DNA of 10,533 bases from Chthonomonas sp035294505 (GCF_035294505.1 NZ_DATGKU010000235.1:1-10533); one strand, 5' to 3'; shown: positions 1 through 7,078, counted from the first letter of the stretch. Translations and numbers: made by a program. The notes: generated from the sequence alone by a model not told the origin.

Positions 1-1
1 G

Positions 2-217
2 GTCATCCAGGTTTGCGAAACCGATAGCATGGAGATGGCACGCCGGCTTGCCCGAGAAGAAGGCATCTTTGCCGGCATCTCGGCCGGAGCGGCCGTGTGG
101 GCCGCCGTTGAAGTGGCGAAACGCCCCGAAAATGCAGGGAAACTGATCGTGGTGATCGTCCCCGATACCGGCGAACGCTACCTCTCGACGCCAACTTACT
201 CCATCTATGAAGAGTGA
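2..217 (+). CDS. cysK: Cysteine synthase (O-acetylserine sulfhydrylase), C-terminal part
   Basis: This frame is open from the left edge of the window to TGA at 215-217 and gives the last 71 residues of the protein; the start lies outside. The residues fit the C-terminus of the PLP-dependent cysteine synthase family, which makes cysteine from O-acetylserine and sulfide in the cytoplasm. Visible landmarks are the helix ending in EEGIFAGISAGAA, which in this family contributes to the PLP-phosphate and substrate side of the active site, a hydrophobic strand (LIVVIVPDTG), and the near-invariant GERYLST close to the C-terminus. The active-site lysine is in the missing N-terminal part. CysK and CysM paralogues cannot be told apart from this fragment, and a cystathionine beta-synthase-like paralogue is also possible. 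The next gene starts 12 bases downstream on the same strand, so co-transcription is likely. Confidence 0.88.
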   Translation, partial: VIQVCETDSMEMARRLAREEGIFAGISAGAAVWAAVEVAKRPENAGKLIVVIVPDTGERYLSTPTYSIYEE

Positions 218-229
218 GGTCGGAAGCCC

Positions 230-1075
230 ATGCTTCCTGAAGAAAACCCTGTAACGCTTGTCGCCCGGCCTGAGCGCGTGGAGTTTTGGATTTACGGCGG
301 GCTGTTTGCCGTCTACCGAACCTCCTCTGTCGCTCCCTGTGGTTTTACCGCTATCTATGCCAAAGACCGAAGGCCTGTTCTCAAGCCGAACACGGCCGGC
401 ATTGTGCTCGGCATCGCCCGTGAGAATGTGGATGGCTTCGACTTTACCCCCTCCTCAAACTCTGCCTACCCCAAAGGCGTCATCGTCCCGCTCTCTACCA
501 TGGCGCGCCGAGGCCCGTGCTCCGTAGGGCTTCGTCAGGATAGCCTCTGGATTACCCCCACCGGAGAGCCGATCATCGCCGAAACGCGCATCTTTCGTGC
601 CCTGCCCGGCCCAGGCCCCTCTCGCATTCTCGACATCTTTCTGCACCTACGCCCCTGCGCGGGGCGCGAAATCGTCTTCGGCAATGCCCCTCACGATCTG
701 CTGCAACTCTACATTGCCGAGCCGTTCCTTCGCGAAACCGGCCTCGCCCGAAACAGCCGCGGTGCCTTCGGCATAGAACAGATCCATCGGCGCAGTGCAG
801 CCTGGTGTGGCTTTGTGGGCGTCATTCAAAAAGAGACCGTCGGCTTCGCCCTGATGGACCACCCCCAAAACCCCTTCTTCCCCACCGACTGGAACCTCTC
901 TGCCGATGGCACCCTTTCCCCCTCCCCCCTCCTATGGAGCGGGTTTGCGCAAAACCTGGCCAAACCCATCTCGCTGCGCTATCGGCTTATTGTGCACGAC
1001 GGCTACGTGGATTCCGGCTGGACGGGCGCCCGACTGCAGGATTTTGCCAAAGAACATCTTCTGGGAGTGCCCTAA
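230..1075 (+). CDS. Diverged DUF6807 (PmoA-like) family protein
   Basis: A 281-residue soluble protein with no signal peptide or membrane segment. The best match I can make by eye is the DUF6807 or 'PmoA family' group, whose members are common near sugar-catabolism genes and whose biochemical role is not firmly known. The support is in the second half: a segment ending GFALMDHPQNPFFPTDW (about 205-221) followed by a run ending LRYRLIVHDG (about 249-258), which matches the family's 'DHP-NP-PT-W' and 'RYR-VVHDG' signatures. In the first half, an IARENVDGFDF stretch (61-71) sits where typical members have a histidine-rich HHRSLWFAHGDVNG block; the histidines are missing here, so the putative active centre may be altered. 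ATG at 230 follows the cysK stop by 12 bases, with a modest purine-rich stretch before it. The next gene begins 8 bases after the stop. Family membership is moderately sure; function is unknown. Confidence 0.6.
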   Translation: MLPEENPVTLVARPERVEFWIYGGLFAVYRTSSVAPCGFTAIYAKDRRPVLKPNTAGIVLGIARENVDGFDFTPSSNSAYPKGVIVPLSTMARRGPCSVGLRQDSLWITPTGEPIIAETRIFRALPGPGPSRILDIFLHLRPCAGREIVFGNAPHDLLQLYIAEPFLRETGLARNSRGAFGIEQIHRRSAAWCGFVGVIQKETVGFALMDHPQNPFFPTDWNLSADGTLSPSPLLWSGFAQNLAKPISLRYRLIVHDGYVDSGWTGARLQDFAKEHLLGVP

Positions 1076-1083
1076 CCAACCCC

Positions 1084-2088
1084 ATGCCTCTACTGGAAGT
1101 GCAAAACCTTCAGGTGCAGTTTCAAGCCGCTGAACAGACGGTCTATGCCGTGAGCGACCTCTCTTTTACCCTCGACCGCAACGAGACCGTGGGGTTGGTG
1201 GGCGAATCGGGCTCCGGAAAAAGCGCTACCGCGCTCGCCATCATGGGGTTGCCCCCCGCTAAAATTACCGGTGGCTCCATTCGCTTCGACGGCGAGGAGC
1301 TTGTCGGCAAACCCTCCAAATTCCTCCAAAAACTCCGTGGGCAGAAGATGGCCATGATCTTCCAAGACCCTTTCTCCTCCCTCGATCCCACAATGTCCGT
1401 CGGGGCCCAACTGCTTGAGGCCATCCGAATCCACCTGCCGCTTAAAGGCAAAGCCGCCTACGACTACGCCGTTGAACTTCTCAAAACCGTGCACATCCCT
1501 ACCCCCGAACAGAAGATGAGGCAGTTCCCCTACGAACTATCCGGCGGCCAACGCCAGCGCGTGCTCATTGCCATGGCCTTCGCCTGCAAACCGCTCCTCC
1601 TCATAGCCGATGAACCTACCACAGCCCTCGATGTCACCGTGCAGGCCCAAATTCTGGATCGCATGGCCACCCTCCAACGCCAAAACGGCTCCGGCCTGCT
1701 CCTTATTACTCACGACTTGGGCATTGTGGCCGAGACATGCAACCGTACGCTCGTCATGTATGCCGGCCAACTGATGGAGGCCGGCACCACCGAGCAGATA
1801 TTTCGTGCTCCACTCCATCCCTACACCCACGGCCTCCTCGCCGCCACCATCCCACTCGAAGCGCCGGAAGCACGGCGCCAACACCTTCCCACCATTCCCG
1901 GCCAGCCGCCTAGCCTTACCCAAAAGCCTACGGGGTGTCCCTTCTTTCCGCGATGCAGCGCCCGCATCCCCAATCGCTGCGACAAAGAAAACATTCCCCT
2001 CTACAGCCTGTCGTCCGGCCAACAGGTTCGCTGCCTGCTCTACGAAGATCAAAAACAAGGAACCCCGTCGGTCGTTTCATCCGTCTAA
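1084..2088 (+). CDS. Oligopeptide/dipeptide ABC transporter ATP-binding protein (OppD/DppD type)
   Basis: A cytoplasmic ATPase subunit that powers an inner-membrane peptide (or nickel or sugar) importer. The start chosen is ATG 1084 (334 residues), because homology begins at PLLEVQNLQVQF; the frame is open further upstream, but only as an overlap with the previous gene. Landmarks are Walker A GESGSGKS (40-47), Q-loop glutamine 94, signature LSGGQ (152-156), Walker B with LLIADE (catalytic Glu 177), D-loop ALDV (181-184) and H-loop His 210. The C-terminal extension is the oligo_HPY type: HPYT (245-248), then a PTGCPFFPRC motif and four cysteines (285, 291, 299, 317). Length and layout are normal for OppD or DppD. 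There is no typical Shine-Dalgarno in the 8-base gap, so translational coupling to the upstream gene is likely. The usual second ATPase (OppF), the permeases and the binding protein are not in view. Substrate cannot be assigned. Confidence 0.9.
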   Translation: MPLLEVQNLQVQFQAAEQTVYAVSDLSFTLDRNETVGLVGESGSGKSATALAIMGLPPAKITGGSIRFDGEELVGKPSKFLQKLRGQKMAMIFQDPFSSLDPTMSVGAQLLEAIRIHLPLKGKAAYDYAVELLKTVHIPTPEQKMRQFPYELSGGQRQRVLIAMAFACKPLLLIADEPTTALDVTVQAQILDRMATLQRQNGSGLLLITHDLGIVAETCNRTLVMYAGQLMEAGTTEQIFRAPLHPYTHGLLAATIPLEAPEARRQHLPTIPGQPPSLTQKPTGCPFFPRCSARIPNRCDKENIPLYSLSSGQQVRCLLYEDQKQGTPSVVSSV

Positions 2089-2109
2089 CCAAGTGGAAGC
2101 CCTCCAAAA

Positions 2110-2126
2110 GGCCGGTGTGTGCGGCC
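2110..2126 (+). other. Small hairpin after the ABC transporter gene
   Basis: GGCCG (2110-2114) pairs with CGGCC (2122-2126) around a 7-base loop, 22 bases after the transporter stop. No T-run follows, so as an intrinsic terminator it would be weak. It may only mark the boundary between the transporter gene and the next gene, or be chance. The rest of the 138-base gap shows no convincing -35/-10 pair. Confidence 0.25.
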
Positions 2127-2213
2127 ACAGCATCAAACTGTCACGGTGCACATGCCGATACGTTACAGAGAATGTAAGCCGGGCGCAGGTGCGTACCGAC
2201 TGCAACCTGTTCC

Positions 2214-2220
2214 GAGGAGA
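2214..2220 (+). promoter_or_regulatory. Shine-Dalgarno deciding a GTG start
   Basis: GAGGAGA lies 6 bases before the GTG at 2227. This strong site supports the GTG as the true start of the sigma-like/TPR protein. Confidence 0.7.
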
Positions 2221-2226
2221 TAGCCC

Positions 2227-3801
2227 GTGAAAACACAGGTAACGGTATGGCCACTACCGAAGCCTCCAGAAACGCGCGGACGACCCGAAGCTCTTCTGAG
2301 CGATGAAGCCCTCAGAAAAGCAACGGATATCGTTCTGCAGCGCTATGGAGCGCGCGCCGTCACCCTTCTCTCCTCACCGCGCCCCCTCGAAGATGGACGG
2401 CTTCTCCCCCCACGTCTCAGCGCCAACGATTGCTATGTGGCTCTCGAAGAGGCCTGCCGCAAGATGGCTCGCGTGGCCCTGCGGCAATACCAGGCCGCAC
2501 CTCAGTTGCAAGGGCTAGATTTCTCCACCGCCCTCGATAGCCTCTTTCCCGACCCCGTAGCCTATCTTAGCCGATGCATTCGCTCCGTTATCAGCGATGC
2601 CGAACGAATCGCACGACGCGAAGTCCCTACGGTTTCCCTCGATCAGCCGATAGGAGATGAAGACGAAGGCCTTTGCCTGCGCGATGTCATCGCCGATACC
2701 TCGGAGGCGGTCTACCCGGAGGCGTCCCTCATAGATAAAGAGGAGCGATCGCGCTTCCGCCAAGCTTTGGCCCAAGCGTTACGTGCCCTCCCTCAGAACT
2801 ACCTCGAAGCCCTTAAGCACGACATCGCACGCGAGCGTCAACGCCAACAGGGGCAGTACGTTCCCCCAGAAACCGATCGGGAACGTCAAACGGTGTGCCG
2901 GGCCCGTGCCACCCTGGTGCGCCTCCTTCGGCAACAGTGCGATGCCGATAACCCCTTCCTCCATGTTCTGCTGCACCCCAAAACCGCTCCGACTCGACGC
3001 CAGCACGCTCAGCCGAAATCGCCCGCAACCACGTGGAACGAGGCGCGTAAAGAGGCGTTGCGCTCCCGATTGCTTCAAAGCACGTGGGCCGCTCGCTCTG
3101 CGAATACGCTTGATCCCCAAGGGAATGTGGACGAGGCCATTGTGAACGAAGTAAGCTTTGCAGATGGCGTCGAACCGCCTTCGCCGGAAATGCGCCAAAC
3201 CGTGCGCGTTCTCGATACCTATACCATCGGCGACCGACCCACCTCCACTTCCGGTGAGGCGCAGGCCCTCTACGAAAAAGCCTGGCAACTTCGCAAGAGT
3301 GGAAAATTAGAAGAAGCTGTTGTATACTATAAACGGGCGTTTGAGAAAGATAGCACGTTCTATCCGGCGCTTACCGAGGCCGGTGCCACCCTCATCCAAC
3401 AGGGGCACCTCCGTGAGGCGCTTCAACTGTATCAACTGATTCTAACCGATCCAAAAGCCGGCGATGAACGCTATATCGCTGCTAACAACATCGCCGACAT
3501 CTATCTCACTTGGTTCGACGCCGGTCGTAATAGGGAGAGGAACATCGAGCGTGCTCTCTATTACGCCCAGATCGCTGTGCAGAAACCGACCCCGATGCGC
3601 GTGGTGAACCTTTTGCTGGCCTATGTGAAGGATCACTACTACATCGAGGCAAAACGGGCACTGGAAACGGCGCTGAAGGCGAATTGGCCCTCGTGCCCGC
3701 CGGATAAACTTTTGCAAACTCTGTTCCAGATTCGCGATCCTGACCTGATCTCGTGGTGGAACTGGCTGGAAACCGAACTCGGAAAGGATAACCCCCAATG
3801 A
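2227..3801 (+). CDS. Sigma-70-like domain fused to TPR repeats
   Basis: A 524-residue cytoplasmic protein starting at GTG. Residues about 108-235 read like a degenerate sigma-70/ECF factor: PDPVAYLSRCIRSVISDAER resembles the end of region 2, then VSLDQPIGDEDE and a DVIAD segment resemble the usual acidic linker, then PEASLIDKEE, a helix ending ALRALP (the region 4 entry), and a last helix TDRERQTVCRARATLVRLL (216-234) resembling the recognition helix. The middle of the normal region 4 HTH (the GLSYEEIAE-type helix) is missing and replaced by a charged Arg/Gln stretch (200-212). A Pro/Thr/Arg-rich linker (about 251-345) leads to at least two TPR-like repeats (about 344-377 and 378-411) and further helical pairs to the end, with a WPSCPP turn near 487. 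It could be a non-canonical sigma factor with a protein-interaction tail, or a derived regulator that no longer binds DNA. The small coupled downstream gene is a candidate partner. The sigma relation is by-eye and moderate; the TPRs are more secure. Confidence 0.65.
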   Translation: MKTQVTVWPLPKPPETRGRPEALLSDEALRKATDIVLQRYGARAVTLLSSPRPLEDGRLLPPRLSANDCYVALEEACRKMARVALRQYQAAPQLQGLDFSTALDSLFPDPVAYLSRCIRSVISDAERIARREVPTVSLDQPIGDEDEGLCLRDVIADTSEAVYPEASLIDKEERSRFRQALAQALRALPQNYLEALKHDIARERQRQQGQYVPPETDRERQTVCRARATLVRLLRQQCDADNPFLHVLLHPKTAPTRRQHAQPKSPATTWNEARKEALRSRLLQSTWAARSANTLDPQGNVDEAIVNEVSFADGVEPPSPEMRQTVRVLDTYTIGDRPTSTSGEAQALYEKAWQLRKSGKLEEAVVYYKRAFEKDSTFYPALTEAGATLIQQGHLREALQLYQLILTDPKAGDERYIAANNIADIYLTWFDAGRNRERNIERALYYAQIAVQKPTPMRVVNLLLAYVKDHYYIEAKRALETALKANWPSCPPDKLLQTLFQIRDPDLISWWNWLETELGKDNPQ

Positions 3802-4022
3802 ATAAACCTTTTGTTGTGCTCGCAAAATGGCTCATCGGTGTGCCCGCGCTTTTGGTGCTGGCCTGTCTGCTTTTTACCGCACAAGGCAAGCATTCTCAAG
3901 CGCGTCACCCCTATAGCCTTACCCTAACGAAAACGGCTCCTCCTGCCACCATCGCCGACGATGGCATCGAAACCCACGGAGGAGGGGGAGGCAATAAGGG
4001 CAGCGGCCACTGGCACGCCTAA
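3798..4022 (+). CDS. Small membrane-anchored or secreted Gly/His-rich protein
   Basis: A 74-residue protein whose ATG overlaps the previous stop as ATGA (3798-3801), the usual sign of translational coupling. Residues 1-10 carry two lysines, 11-27 are strongly hydrophobic, and VLAC at 20-23 could be a weak lipobox, so the protein is either a single-pass membrane protein, a secreted peptide or a lipoprotein. The exported part is a short Thr/Pro-rich stretch, then an HGGGGG-type glycine run (60-65) and a GSGHWHA terminus. I recognise no family. The histidines could bind metal, but that is speculation. Position and coupling suggest it works with the sigma-like/TPR protein, for example as a membrane tether or an exported product; nothing in the sequence proves it. 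That it is a real gene is fairly likely given the overlap and the well-formed signal segment. Confidence 0.6.
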   Translation: MNKPFVVLAKWLIGVPALLVLACLLFTAQGKHSQARHPYSLTLTKTAPPATIADDGIETHGGGGGNKGSGHWHA

Positions 4023-4054
4023 TGCTTTGAATGTTGGTTGACTTGGCATAAAGA

Positions 4055-4083
4055 AAGGGTGGAGATTTTGTGTCTCCTCCCTT
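4055..4083 (-). terminator. Hairpin between convergent genes, terminator best for the - strand
   Basis: AAGGG-T-GGAGA (4055-4065) pairs with TCTCC-T-CCCTT (4073-4083): two 5-bp helices around one T-T mismatch, with a 7-base loop. Read on the - strand it is followed by a T-rich run (CTTTCTTTAT), as expected for an intrinsic terminator of the GlcF operon ending at 4108. It lies between the convergent stops at 4022 and 4108 and may also help end + strand transcripts. Confidence 0.6.
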
Positions 4084-4107
4084 AAGGCTGTTTGTTGCTG
4101 AAATATC

Positions 4108-5358
4108 TTAGGAAAGCGCCCGGTCTAATAGTTCAATGGGATGACATACTTTTATGGCCAGTTTTGCATCGGCAACACCTTGCTCTATCCATGCCAAACA
4201 CCCCGGATTGCCGGTTGCCACATAGTCGGCGCCCGTAGCCCGAATGTTCTCGATTTTCCGATCCAGTAGCCTCTTCGCCATCTCCGGCTGGGTGATGTTA
4301 TACACACCGGCACTGCCACAACAGGTATCCGCCTCCTCTAACTCCACCAGTTTCAGCTCCGGAATGGTTTGCAACAGAGCGCGCGGCTGGCTACGGATGC
4401 GTTGGGCATGAGCCAAATGGCAGGCATCGTGATAGGTCACCGTGAGAGGTAAAGGGTTCGGCCGGGCCGAAAGCCCTATCTCCATCAGCCACTCGCTAAC
4501 GTCGCGTACCTTCTCGGCGAAACGATGCGCACGCTCTGCATAATCCGGATCGTCGTGCAGCAACTCCGCATACTCTTTCAACGTGGAACCGCACCCGGCC
4601 GAATTAACCACAAAAGCATCCATCTCTTCTAAAAACGGCGACAAAGCGTCAAGGAAGGCGCGCGCATAACGTCGAGCCTCCTCCAAAAGCCCCACATGCA
4701 GATGCAACGCCCCACAGCAGCCCAACCGCGAGGGCGCCAGCACCTCGCACCCGTTTTTTCGCAAAACCCGTACCGTCGCCGCGTTGATGTCGGCAAACAA
4801 CACCTGCATAACGCAACCGGTGAGCATGCCGACCGTATATCTCTTCTCCCCAAAAGCCGGACTTCTCTCGGGGAGAGGCGCGGTCTTCCCGTGGCTCTGC
4901 GGCAGCCGCACCGGCGTATCGGTGGTGCCGGACAACAACTTCGCAGCGAAACCGGGGAGTCGGCCCTGCTGCGCACTTGGCAACAGACGCCCCGCCTTCA
5001 AGGAGAGCGCCAACCTTTTGGGGTTCGCCAACAGGTCTACAAGCTGCTTGCGCGCTATGCCCTGCAAAAGCGGACGCTTGTGCTTGGCCTCTATTTCGGC
5101 ACGTGCCATCTCCAGAATCGCCCCATACTCCACGCCAGAGGGACAAGCGGTTTCGCAGGCACGACAGCCTAAACAGGTGTCGAAGGCCTCTACAACCTCT
5201 TCATTCAAGGGGATAACGCCCTCATGCCAGGAACGTACCAGATAGATGCGCCCTCGCGGACTGAGAGTCTCACGACCGGTTAAACGAAAGGTGGGGCAGG
5301 CATCTAAACAAAAACCGCAACGAATGCATTTGAGAGTCTTCTCTTCCACACGATCCAT
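4108..5358 (-). CDS. glcF: Glycolate oxidase iron-sulfur subunit (GlcF-like)
   Basis: A 416-residue cytoplasmic iron-sulfur protein, close to the usual GlcF length. It has two ferredoxin-type [4Fe-4S] motifs near the N-terminus: C11, C14, C17, C21 followed by Pro, and C62, C65, C68, C72 followed by Pro. Two CCG (cysteine-rich) domains follow: the first has C182, the CCG triplet at 214-216 and C256; the second has C313, the CCG triplet at 346-348 and C387. In the family this subunit passes electrons from a flavin dehydrogenase (GlcD, GlcE) that oxidises glycolate or related 2-hydroxy acids. ATG at 5358 is 3 bases after the methyltransferase stop, so it is the last gene of a three-gene operon. 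No FAD subunit is nearby, so the partner must be encoded elsewhere, or the protein serves another dehydrogenase such as a lactate or glycerol-3-phosphate oxidase (LutA/LldE and GlpC are related). Confidence 0.87.
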   Translation of the reverse strand: MDRVEEKTLKCIRCGFCLDACPTFRLTGRETLSPRGRIYLVRSWHEGVIPLNEEVVEAFDTCLGCRACETACPSGVEYGAILEMARAEIEAKHKRPLLQGIARKQLVDLLANPKRLALSLKAGRLLPSAQQGRLPGFAAKLLSGTTDTPVRLPQSHGKTAPLPERSPAFGEKRYTVGMLTGCVMQVLFADINAATVRVLRKNGCEVLAPSRLGCCGALHLHVGLLEEARRYARAFLDALSPFLEEMDAFVVNSAGCGSTLKEYAELLHDDPDYAERAHRFAEKVRDVSEWLMEIGLSARPNPLPLTVTYHDACHLAHAQRIRSQPRALLQTIPELKLVELEEADTCCGSAGVYNITQPEMAKRLLDRKIENIRATGADYVATGNPGCLAWIEQGVADAKLAIKVCHPIELLDRALS

Positions 5359-5361
5359 ATC

Positions 5362-6159
5362 TCATACCGCCATTTTTTCTGAACAGCCCGTCGTGCGTTG
5401 CACTGCAGGCACTTCGGGTCGCTCGGCAATACATAATATCGTTAAACCGAAGGGAAGCGAGAAGCGACAGGCCCATCGGTTCTCCAACTCCAAAAGGGCG
5501 ATGAGCGCCCGATTCACGAAGCCGGGCACCATTGGCATCGCCGCCTGAGGGGGGTCGTGCGGGGGACGTTTGGCCAGCAGGCGCCGTTGTAAGGCCACCA
5601 CAGGATAGAGCAGCGTCATGATATGCGTTATCTTTTGGATGCGAAAGCCAACCCGATTCACCCGGTCCTCCAGCTCATGCCGCAGGTAACGCCGGAAATG
5701 CATAAGGGCGAGATCATGCTCGCCCCATAGATGCGGGTAGGCAGGCACGGTGGCAATAAGCCGTCCCCCCGGTTTCAACACGCGAAACAGCTCACACAGC
5801 GCCGCTTGGTCATCCGGCAAATGCTCAAGCACGTCCATACAAACGGCCAGGTCAAACGAGGCCGTGGCAAACGGCAAGCGCATGGCATCGGCCCGCAAAA
5901 GGTGTTGGAGACCGCGTCGGCGCGAGTACTCCAGCGCCAAAGCGGAAAAATCGGTGGAAACCACCCGCCCCCACTTGGTGAGCCTTCGCGAAATCGCTCC
6001 CGTTCCACACCCTACATCCAAAATAATCGGCGCGCCTTCTCCGGCGGCATGGCCTCCATAAAACTGTGCGAGGAGCCGTTCAAGTAACGCCTGACGCCCA
6101 ACAAACCACCAGTAGGCCTCTTCCAGGCGATACATCCGCTCATACTCTGCCGTTTTCAT
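5362..6159 (-). CDS. Class I SAM-dependent methyltransferase
   Basis: A 265-residue protein starting at the ATG that reads MKTAEYERMY; the open frame extends 43 codons further upstream, but those lie inside the glycosyltransferase gene. The start overlaps the upstream stop as ATGA, and no separate ribosome site is needed. The class I fold shows as motif I LDVGCGTG (47-54), acidic residue D70 after strand 2, DAMRLPF (91-97), a strand AVCMDVLEHLPDD (105-117) and LKPGGRLIATVPAYPHLW (128-145). A W-W pair (17-18) and an ARG/LYS-rich C-terminal half with a hydrophobic helix around 177-196 suggest contact with a membrane or lipid-linked substrate. Methyltransferases of this kind are often next to family-2 glycosyltransferases and modify glycans or lipid carriers. 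The methyl acceptor cannot be read from the sequence; O-methylation is more likely than N-methylation only by analogy. Confidence 0.85.
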   Translation of the reverse strand: MKTAEYERMYRLEEAYWWFVGRQALLERLLAQFYGGHAAGEGAPIILDVGCGTGAISRRLTKWGRVVSTDFSALALEYSRRRGLQHLLRADAMRLPFATASFDLAVCMDVLEHLPDDQAALCELFRVLKPGGRLIATVPAYPHLWGEHDLALMHFRRYLRHELEDRVNRVGFRIQKITHIMTLLYPVVALQRRLLAKRPPHDPPQAAMPMVPGFVNRALIALLELENRWACRFSLPFGLTILCIAERPEVPAVQRTTGCSEKMAV

Positions 6160-6953
6160 TGTAAAGGCAACTCTAGAGAGGGAGCCGTTGCTCCCCGATA
6201 ACGGGTGGTACGGATGCGCCAAACGGCGCGCACCATCCGCAGCCCGTCCCGCAGCAGATGAACCTTCGATCCCTCCTGATGCGCCCAACGCACAGGCACT
6301 TCAGCAACCTGAAACTCGAAAACGCGGATCGCCAAATAGAGCACCTCAACATCGAAGGCAAAATGGTCAATACGACAACGGCTAAAAATGGTGTGAGCCG
6401 CAGAACGTGAGAAAAGCTTAAACCCACACTGCGTATCATGAATGCCGGGCACGGTAAGCAGACGCACAAGACGGTTGAAGGTCTTTCCGGCAGTCTCCCT
6501 CAGCCACGATTGGCGCTTAACCAACTCGGAGCCGAGCACATCGCGCGACCCGATGGCCACATCGAAGCCGCCATCGAGCTTGGCGTGTAGCTTTTCCACC
6601 TCTTCAATGGGGGTAGCCAGGTCGGCATCGGTAAAGAGCAGACGTTCGCCCTTAGCGCGTAGCATGCCGTAACGAACGGCATAGCCTTTCCCCCGATTTG
6701 GCGCATAGGCAAGGAGCTGCACCTGAGGCCGACAGGCCGCAATGTGGCGCACAAGCTCTTCTGTGCCGTCGGTGCTGCCATCGCTCACGACGAGAATCTC
6801 ATAGGAGTAGGGCTGGGAATCGAAGTAGGCCAGCATGCGCTTGAGGGAGGGGCCTAACCGTTTCTCCTCATTAAAGGCCGGCACAACCACACTAAGATAG
6901 GGGGAGACAGCATCGGATGAGGCCGTCGCCTCCGTCTGGGGTTCGTGGCTCAA
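6156..6953 (-). CDS. Family-2 glycosyltransferase, dolichyl-phosphate glucose synthase type
   Basis: A 265-residue cytoplasmic or membrane-associated GT-A glycosyltransferase that probably moves a hexose from a nucleotide sugar to a polyprenyl phosphate or a glycan. The start is taken as TTG at 6953, because a near-perfect GGAGGTGA sits 5 bases before it; an upstream in-frame TTG at 6968 is badly placed. Landmarks are the start of the fold, VVVPAFNEE (22-30), VVSDGSTDGT (55-64), the nucleotide-sugar loop NRGKGYAVRYG (86-96), metal-binding DAD (109-111) in TDADLATP, SRD (136-138), and QCGFKLF (175-181), which is very characteristic of the ALG5-like DPG synthase subgroup. There is no C-terminal membrane segment, unlike GtrB-type enzymes. 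It is the first gene of the operon with the methyltransferase and GlcF. Sugar and acceptor are unknown. Confidence 0.88.
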   Translation of the reverse strand: MSHEPQTEATASSDAVSPYLSVVVPAFNEEKRLGPSLKRMLAYFDSQPYSYEILVVSDGSTDGTEELVRHIAACRPQVQLLAYAPNRGKGYAVRYGMLRAKGERLLFTDADLATPIEEVEKLHAKLDGGFDVAIGSRDVLGSELVKRQSWLRETAGKTFNRLVRLLTVPGIHDTQCGFKLFSRSAAHTIFSRCRIDHFAFDVEVLYLAIRVFEFQVAEVPVRWAHQEGSKVHLLRDGLRMVRAVWRIRTTRYRGATAPSLELPLQ

Positions 6954-6956
6954 ACA

Positions 6957-6966
6957 GTTCACCTCC
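6957..6966 (-). promoter_or_regulatory. Shine-Dalgarno deciding a TTG start
   Basis: On the - strand GGAGGTGA (6966-6959) precedes TTG (6953-6951) by 5 bases. This favours TTG 6953 over the TTG at 6968, which would place the site inside the coding region. Confidence 0.75.
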
Positions 6967-7011
6967 AAAGAAACCGTCCGTGTGAAACTCAGTTCCTCCC
7001 GGACTTCCTAT

Positions 7012-7040
7012 ATTATATACCCCGCTCCCTGCAAAATCTA
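7012..7040 (-). promoter_or_regulatory. Candidate promoter of the glycosyltransferase operon
   Basis: A perfect TATAAT lies on the - strand at 7017-7012, about 60 bases before the start at 6953. With a 17-bp spacer the -35 position (7040-7035) reads TAGATT, only 3 of 6 to consensus. The perfect -10 in an otherwise GC-rich region makes a promoter likely, but the weak -35 leaves doubt. Confidence 0.45.
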
Positions 7041-7054
7041 TTCCCTGAGCTAAC

Positions 7055-7071
7055 GGGGATAGGGCATCCCC
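7055..7071. other. Second hairpin next to the phosphoesterase terminator
   Basis: GGGGAT (7055-7060) and ATCCCC (7066-7071) form a 6-bp stem around a 5-base loop, 7 bases from the terminator hairpin at 7079-7107. No T-run follows on either strand. It could reinforce termination or insulate the promoter at 7012-7040. Confidence 0.3.
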
Positions 7072-7078
7072 AGCGATA

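Noticed and set aside
805..1083. Long N-terminal extension of the OppD-type ATPase
   Set aside because: These 93 codons lie inside the preceding gene in another frame and show no family similarity; homology begins exactly at ATG 1084.
1537..2058. 173-codon open frame antisense to the ABC ATPase
   Set aside because: It is a shadow of a GC-rich coding region; its translation shows no recognisable motif and the + strand frame has complete ATPase motifs.
4649..5172. Several 115-165-codon frames on both strands within glcF
   Set aside because: All lie inside a gene with intact cysteine motifs and are Arg/Ala/Gly-rich shadow translations.
6160..6288. Extended N-terminus of the methyltransferase
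   Set aside because: It overlaps the end of the glycosyltransferase gene, has no family match, and the ATGA overlap gives a natural start at 6159.
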